Shown: piece after piece, positions 59,783-64,000 of the stretch
How the letters are laid out: every line of letters begins with the position of its first letter
Position numbering within the stretch: the stretch's first letter is position 1
Assembly (NCBI RefSeq): GCF_001984175.1
Contig: NZ_MTQP01000068.1
Coordinates: 186,001 to 250,000, forward strand
Direction: 5' to 3'
Source of the DNA: Saccharothrix sp. ALI-22-I
GTDB taxonomy: Bacteria; Actinomycetota; Actinomycetes; Mycobacteriales; Pseudonocardiaceae
Length of the DNA stretch: 64,000 nt
Position numbers and translations under genes: made by a program
Notes under the pieces: model-generated
Databases searched by the model: none
What the model was told of the DNA's origin: nothing
The model's input: the letters and a program-made list of their open reading frames with translations, nothing else

Positions 59783-60633
59783 GTCGGGCTCACCTTCCGG
59801 CCGAGCCGGCGGGCCAGTGGCAGGGCGGCCGCGACCGCGACCGCGCCGAGCAGCGACCCACCCCTCGCGGTGAGCGCGGACTGCAACAGCACCATGCCGT
59901 GGATGCCCGTCTTCGTGGCGGCACGGACCGTCGCCGCCCCCGGCGCGCGGACGGCCGCGAGTTGGGCGCGGCCCACCGTCGCGGCGTACCCGGCGCCCGC
60001 GGCGAGCGAGACCAGCCGGTGCGGCCGGGTGGGCGCCGGACCGATGACCGAGGTGAACGCGGTCAGCGCGGTGCCGACGAGCACCGCCTTCGCCGTGCGG
60101 GATGACGTGCCGTGGACCTCGCCGAGCGACAACGCCGTCACACCGAGGGTGTGACCGGCCATGACCACCGCCGCCGGCAGTGCCACGCCCGCACGCGTGC
60201 CGCCCGCGCCGAGGAGGACGTCGAGCGCACGGCACGCCGCCATGCCGAACGGTCCGGCGGCGGTGGATTTCAGCAGCGTGTCGTAGGACCAGATGGCGGC
60301 GGCGAGCGGCACCGCGACCCCCAGCGCGTCCCGACCGCCGGCAGCCGCCGCGATACCGAGCCCGGCCGCGCTGAGCACGACGGCGGTGGTCAGCGCCGCG
60401 CGCGGGCCGATCCGGCCGGACGGGATCGGGCGCTCGGGGCGCTCCGCCGCGTCCAGATCCCGATCGGCCCAGTCGTTGAGCGCCATCCCGGACCAGTACA
60501 ACGCGACCGAGGACAGCGGCAGCCACCAACGCCTGCCGCTCAACGGCCTGCCGGACGCGGCGGCTCCGGCGACGGTGTCACCGAGAACCGTCAACCCGGC
60601 CGGCGCCCGAACCAGCTCCGCAAACGCCCTCAC
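59779..60633 (-). CDS. eboC: EboC-type UbiA-like prenyltransferase
   Basis: The GTG at 60633 overlaps the INO1-like stop (GTGA) and gives 284 residues with about eight hydrophobic helices. The first Asp-rich motif is NDWADRDLDAAERPERPIPS near residue 53 (NDxxDxxxD, Mg2+ and prenyl-diphosphate binding). The second is WSYDTLLKSTAAGP near 115, shorter than in classical UbiA (YDxxLK). Such proteins join a prenyl chain to a polar acceptor in the membrane. In ebo clusters the acceptor is not known. Its position next to an inositol-phosphate-synthase-like gene makes a cyclitol a candidate. Confidence 0.9.
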   Translation of the reverse strand: MRAFAELVRAPAGLTVLGDTVAGAAASGRPLSGRRWWLPLSSVALYWSGMALNDWADRDLDAAERPERPIPSGRIGPRAALTTAVVLSAAGLGIAAAAGGRDALGVAVPLAAAIWSYDTLLKSTAAGPFGMAACRALDVLLGAGGTRAGVALPAAVVMAGHTLGVTALSLGEVHGTSSRTAKAVLVGTALTAFTSVIGPAPTRPHRLVSLAAGAGYAATVGRAQLAAVRAPGAATVRAATKTGIHGMVLLQSALTARGGSLLGAVAVAAALPLARRLGRKVSPT

Positions 60634-61787
60634 GCCAACTCCCGCGCCCAGAGGTAGAGCTCGCGGGTCTGCTCGGCGAAGCGGTGTTCGTCGCTGCCGA
60701 GGGGGTCCTTGAAGAAGAACGCCAGCGAACCGAGTGCGCCCGACTGCCCGTTCGCATGTGCGGCGGCGACGAGCCGGGCCAGGTCGAGCACGAGCGGCGC
60801 GGCCAGTGACGAGTCGAGTCCGGTCCAGGTGAACTGGAAGGTCATCCGGGCACCGAGGAAACCCTCGAACGACACGTGGTCCCAGGCTGTCTTCTGCTCA
60901 CGCAGATCGGGCACGTGATCGATGTGCAGCGGAGCGGTGACGTCACCGCCGAGCAGTGCGGTGAGGCCGCGTGCCTTCGACTCCAGCTTGCTGACCGCGC
61001 GGCCCGGGTCGTCCAACGTGGCGCCGTCGCCGCCGCCGAGCAGGTTGGTGCCCGCCCACGACCGCACGTGCAGCGCCCGCGCGGTGAACAAGGGCGCCAG
61101 CACCGTCCGCACCAGCGTGTCCCCGGTCTTGCCGTCCCGGCCGGCGTAGGGCAGTCGCCGGCGGCGGGCGAGTTCGTCGAGGGCGGGCAGGGTCACGCCG
61201 GTGGACGGGGTGAAGTCGACGAACGGGCAGTCCGCGTGCAGCGCCGCGTACGCGGCCAGCGAACTGGGCGGCAGCACCGAGCGCCGCGGGTCGGCCAGCG
61301 CCGTCTCCAACGCGGTGAGATCACCGTGCTCCGGCGCCGCCTGGACGGGTGGCTCGGTCGAGGCCACGTTGACCACGACGACCCGCGCCAGGTGGTGCCG
61401 TTCGCGGAACCCGGCGATGTCCGCGGCCAGGCGCCGGGCGGCCTCCGCCTGGCTGCCCTGATGGGTTTCGGGGTGGTAGCCGTCGCGGATCTCGGCGTCG
61501 ACCGCGCGCAGACCGGCCGTGATCGGGCCGAGCAGGCGGTGCGGCAGCACCCCGCCGTCGGCCAGTTCCTCGGCCTGTTTCGACAACGGCGTCTGGACGA
61601 TGTCGTGTCCGCCGACGACCAGGTGGTCCCAGCCCGGCAACGGCACGTCGGCCAGCTCGGGCTGCCCGCTGACGCATCCGGTCGGTGGCACGAGGCCCGC
61701 ACGCAGCGCGAGCAGTCCGCTGATCGCCGTCGTCGCCACCGATCCGCGCGCACCGATCAGCCAGAGCCCAGTGGGTTCGTCCGCCAT
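60630..61787 (-). CDS. Myo-inositol-1-phosphate-synthase-like protein, first gene of the ebo-like operon
   Basis: GAGGAGGG before the ATG at 61787 sets the start (385 residues). The Rossmann motif GLWLIGARGSVATTAISGLL is at residue 6 on. VVVNVASTEPPVQAAPEHGD near 133, YAGRDGKTGDTLVRTVLAPL near 215, and WAGTNLLGGGDGATLDDPGR near 250 match INO1-type catalytic loops, including a Lys in DGKTGDT. The family converts glucose-6-phosphate to inositol-1-phosphate using NAD+. It is not the usual actinobacterial Ino1, which lies elsewhere. In other ebo clusters a 3-dehydroquinate-synthase-like sugar-phosphate cyclase (EboD) occupies this role. Confidence 0.85.
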   Translation of the reverse strand: MADEPTGLWLIGARGSVATTAISGLLALRAGLVPPTGCVSGQPELADVPLPGWDHLVVGGHDIVQTPLSKQAEELADGGVLPHRLLGPITAGLRAVDAEIRDGYHPETHQGSQAEAARRLAADIAGFRERHHLARVVVVNVASTEPPVQAAPEHGDLTALETALADPRRSVLPPSSLAAYAALHADCPFVDFTPSTGVTLPALDELARRRRLPYAGRDGKTGDTLVRTVLAPLFTARALHVRSWAGTNLLGGGDGATLDDPGRAVSKLESKARGLTALLGGDVTAPLHIDHVPDLREQKTAWDHVSFEGFLGARMTFQFTWTGLDSSLAAPLVLDLARLVAAAHANGQSGALGSLAFFFKDPLGSDEHRFAEQTRELYLWARELA

Positions 61788-62045
61788 GACGCCCTCCTCA
61801 TCCGACCGCACCGCACCGCACCGCATCAGTCAGCCACCGCGGGGCAGGCCCCGCAACGCGGGCGATGCCTACGTTCGTGTCGTTGACGAACAGGTCACGC
61901 ACCACCGGACCGATGGCCTCCCACGGGGACGCACGACCCACCAGTGGACGACGCGGTCCTCGGCGCGGGTACGACCGCCAGTCACCGATGCCACCCAGCC
62001 GAGTGATGCGCGCGCCGACGTTCGCGGCACCGGCACCGCACCGGT

Positions 62046-62223
62046 TCAGGGGCGTGAGCGGGTGGTGGGGTCGGGGCCTTGGTCGGCGAGCAAGTCGTTC
62101 ATGGTGGCGCGCAGTCGGTGGAGGAAGTCCTCGAACTGGTCCAACTGTGCGGGCTCGTACTGGGCGACCAGGGCCTGGAGGTTCGTGCCGAAGGGACCGC
62201 AGAACTCCCGGGCGGGCAACCAA
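62046..62223 (-). pseudogene. Fragment of a MarR-type regulator C-terminus
   Basis: A minus-strand frame ending at 62046 encodes AREFCGPFGTNLQALVAQYE, PAQLDQFEDFLHRLRATMND and LLADQGPDPTTRSRP. The pattern (a helix pair ending in FL.R.R) resembles the C-terminal dimer helices of MarR-family repressors. Upstream of it the frame runs into the terminator hairpin and low-complexity sequence, so the DNA-binding part is missing and no start is seen. It probably remains from a deletion. Confidence 0.55.
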
Positions 62224-62225
62224 GA

Positions 62226-62256
62226 AGGGCCGCCCGGCGCGTGACCGGGCGGCCCT
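62226..62256 (-). terminator. Terminator downstream of the fur/catalase remnant
   Basis: AGGGCCGCCCGG and CCGGGCGGCCCT pair over 12 bp with a 7-base loop, starting 15 bases after the catalase-remnant stop on the minus strand. Confidence 0.8.
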
Positions 62257-62271
62257 GTCAGTCGAGCGGGC

Positions 62272-62325
62272 TCACTTGCCGACCGGGATGCCTGCGTTGT
62301 TGGTGGTGTGACGCGCTTCGGTCAC
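62272..62325 (-). pseudogene. Catalase N-terminal remnant (17 codons)
   Basis: The GTG at 62325 has AAGGAG nearby upstream and encodes MTEARHTTNNAGIPVGK, then stop. The TTNNAGIPV segment matches the N-terminus of clade 3 monofunctional catalases (followed in the full enzyme by SDEHSLT). The rest, about 460 residues, is gone. It lies directly downstream of fur, as in fur-kat pairs of actinomycetes. Confidence 0.65.
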
Positions 62326-62355
62326 GCTGGTGACTCCTTCTGCGTTCCGGGGCAG

Positions 62356-62772
62356 TCAGGTGCCCGAACAGTCGGGACACAGACCCCAGAACAGGACTTC
62401 CGCCTCGTCCACGGTGAAGCCGGCCGTGTTCGGCGGTTCCAGGCAGGGCGCGGTGCCGTGGACGCAGTCGACGTCCTCGGTCCGCCCGCAGTCCCGGCAC
62501 ACGAGGTGGTGGTGGTTGTCGCCGGTCCGCGTCTCGTAGCGGGCCGGGTGCCCGGCGGGTTCGATCCGGCGCAACAACCCGGTCCGCGCGCACGCGTTGA
62601 GCACGTCGTAGACGCCCTGCGTGGACACGGACCCCAACCTGGCCCGCACGCCGTCGGCGACCTGGTCGGCCGTGGCGTGGGGGTGTTCGGCGAGCCAGTC
62701 GAGCACCGCGACCCGGGGTGCGGTGATGCGCAGCCCGGCGTCCTTGAGCAGCTCACGTGGTCCTGGGGTCAT
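62356..62772 (-). CDS. Fur-family peroxide/iron regulator
   Basis: The 138-residue protein starts at the ATG at 62772. It has a winged helix (LRITAPRVAVLDWLAEHPHA, residues 14-33), then STQGVYDVLNACARTGLL near 50, the regulatory metal site HHHLVCRDCGRTEDVDCVHG near 88 and WGLCPDCSGT at the end (two CxxC pairs for zinc). It resembles FurA/CatR proteins that sense peroxide and repress catalase genes. Its target gene downstream seems to be deleted, so it may now control distant genes. Confidence 0.92.
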   Translation of the reverse strand: MTPGPRELLKDAGLRITAPRVAVLDWLAEHPHATADQVADGVRARLGSVSTQGVYDVLNACARTGLLRRIEPAGHPARYETRTGDNHHHLVCRDCGRTEDVDCVHGTAPCLEPPNTAGFTVDEAEVLFWGLCPDCSGT

Positions 62773-62857
62773 GGCTCCACCACTCCATCACGCTTTCTGG
62801 AACTAATCAAGAAAACGAACGGTTAAACCTGTTGCCCGTCCGAGTGAAGATGAGCAG

Positions 62858-64000
62858 GTGAACGTCTCCCCCTACCTGGCCGTCCTGCGACTACCGCGCG
62901 TGCCCGGCTTCATGCTGCTGATGCTGGTGGCACGGGTGCCGGCGACGGCCGCGGGCATGACGGTCACCATGCACGTCCTGCTCGGCCTGGATCGAGGTTA
63001 CGGCGCTGCGGGCCTGGTCGGGGCGGTCAGCACGATCGGCATCGCGTTGGGCTCACCGCTGATGGGCCACTTGGTCGACCGGCGTGGTCTGCGTGCGATG
63101 TTGACCTTGTCGATGGTCACGGAGGGCGTCTTCTGGTTCGTCGCGCCGCTGCTGTCGTACGAGGTGCTGCTGATCACGGCCTTCGTCGCCGGCATCACGA
63201 CGATGCCGGTCATGTCGATGGGCAGGCAGATCCTCACCGCGCTCGTGCCGGACGACCGCAGGCGCACCGCGCTGGCGATGGACTCGATGGCGGTGGAGAT
63301 CGCGTTCATGGCCGGCCCGGCGCTGGGTGTCGCGCTCACCACGCAGGCGTCCAGCCGGACCGCGATGTGGTCGATCGGTGTGGCGATGGTGGTGCTCGGC
63401 GGGGTCATGTGGGTCGTGAACCCGCCGGTGCGCAGCGAGGGCGACAGCGGTGAACGGGTGCCGCGCCGGGAGTGGCTGGACGGTCGGCTGCTGGGCGTGT
63501 TGATCAGCGCGGGCGGTGCCACGTTCGTGCTGTCGGGCGTCGAGGTGGCGGTGGTGGCGTCGATGCGCGGTCTCGGGCTGACGGCGTGGACGGGCGCGCT
63601 GATCGTGGTGATGTGCGTGGCGTCGCTGGTGGGCGGGTTCGTCTACGGCGGACTGAACCGCGTGCCGCCGCTGTGGGTGCTGATGGGCACGATGGGGCTG
63701 CTGGCCATCCCGATCGGCCTGTTCGACTGGTCGCCGTGGTGGCTGGCGCTGGCGTTGGTGCCGACGAACTTCCTGTGCGCGCCGACGATCACGGCGACCG
63801 GTGAGGCGATCACGAAGTACGCCCCGGCGTCCGCACGTGGTGTGGCGATGGGCCTCCAGGGGTCGGCGTTCACGCTGGGCGTGGCGGCCGGCGCGCCGAC
63901 GACCGGCTTCGTGATCGACCACTCGTCACCGGCGTGGGGTTTCGCCGTGGCGGGCGTGGGCGCGATGGCGATCGCGGCCGGGACCGTGCTGCTGAGCCGC
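62858..64000 (+). CDS. MFS transporter (3' end beyond window)
   Basis: The start is the GTG at 62858, which opens VNVSPYLAVLRLPRVPGFML. The frame stays open to the end of the window (381 codons) and shows at least ten hydrophobic helices. The loop 2-3 motif is MGHLVDRRGLRAML near residue 68. The layout matches the MFS protein at 19876. It is divergent from fur, with 85 bases between them. Substrate unknown. The end of the gene is not visible. Confidence 0.88.
   Translation, partial: MNVSPYLAVLRLPRVPGFMLLMLVARVPATAAGMTVTMHVLLGLDRGYGAAGLVGAVSTIGIALGSPLMGHLVDRRGLRAMLTLSMVTEGVFWFVAPLLSYEVLLITAFVAGITTMPVMSMGRQILTALVPDDRRRTALAMDSMAVEIAFMAGPALGVALTTQASSRTAMWSIGVAMVVLGGVMWVVNPPVRSEGDSGERVPRREWLDGRLLGVLISAGGATFVLSGVEVAVVASMRGLGLTAWTGALIVVMCVASLVGGFVYGGLNRVPPLWVLMGTMGLLAIPIGLFDWSPWWLALALVPTNFLCAPTITATGEAITKYAPASARGVAMGLQGSAFTLGVAAGAPTTGFVIDHSSPAWGFAVAGVGAMAIAAGTVLLSR

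Noticed and set aside
54992..61787. Classical natural-product gene cluster
   Set aside because: No polyketide, peptide or terpene synthase is present. The ebo-like assignment explains all six genes.

Overview
The window is high-GC actinobacterial DNA with many GTG starts and stop/start overlaps of 1-4 bases. WhiB, DUF397, DUF5753/HTH, EspC-like and YbaB-like genes, together with the order of the central genes, suggest a filamentous actinomycete, most likely family Pseudonocardiaceae (inference; no marker gene settles the genus). About 70 protein genes and one tRNA are supported.

Layout. 1-5687: peptidoglycan salvage (NagZ-like, NamZ, serine hydrolase, RpiR/MurR-type regulator, MurQ). 5656-8154: Lrp-type regulator divergent from kynA-kynU, followed by a large palindromic repeat field. 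About 8400-37200: a stretch whose order resembles the Mycobacterium tuberculosis Rv3662c-Rv3683 neighbourhood as I remember it: Fic-like protein, acs, holin-like protein, EphE-like hydrolase, MarP, CoA Nudix, thioredoxin-like protein, Nth, Crp, metallo-beta-lactamase, RidA, two ArsA-like ATPases, WhiB, PonA2 and a metallophosphoesterase. Insertions include NhaA, an MFS exporter behind a palindromic operator, a DnaN paralogue and an unusual repeat-containing protein. 37245-43250: tRNA-Pro(CGG) followed by decayed accessory DNA: an integrase with two frameshifts, a HicBA pair with a frameshifted hicA, clustered short repeats, a truncated M50-like gene, a SigE-family sigma factor with its partner, and a lipoprotein. 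43251-53430: mixed metabolism, stress and regulation genes (glycoside-hydrolase-like protein with TetR operators, S9 peptidase, Dps, Ohr, flavin reductase, esterase, and an EspC/YbaB group).

53472-54859 holds a THUMP-type RNA methyltransferase behind a tiny Phe-rich leader ORF and a coupled mini-ORF. It carries an in-frame copy of a 64-bp dispersed repeat whose other copy lies at 35601-35664.

54992-61787 is the most interesting system: a tightly coupled six-gene operon related to the ebo clusters of cyanobacteria and other bacteria. It encodes a UbiA-like prenyltransferase (EboC), a TatD-like hydrolase (EboB), EboE, an EboA domain fused to a sugar-isomerase-like TIM barrel, and an alkaline-phosphatase-superfamily phosphodiesterase. 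An inositol-phosphate-synthase-like protein sits where a sugar-phosphate cyclase would be expected. A route to a prenylated cyclitol-type metabolite is a reasonable hypothesis. The window ends with a Fur regulator beside a 17-codon catalase remnant, and a partial MFS transporter.
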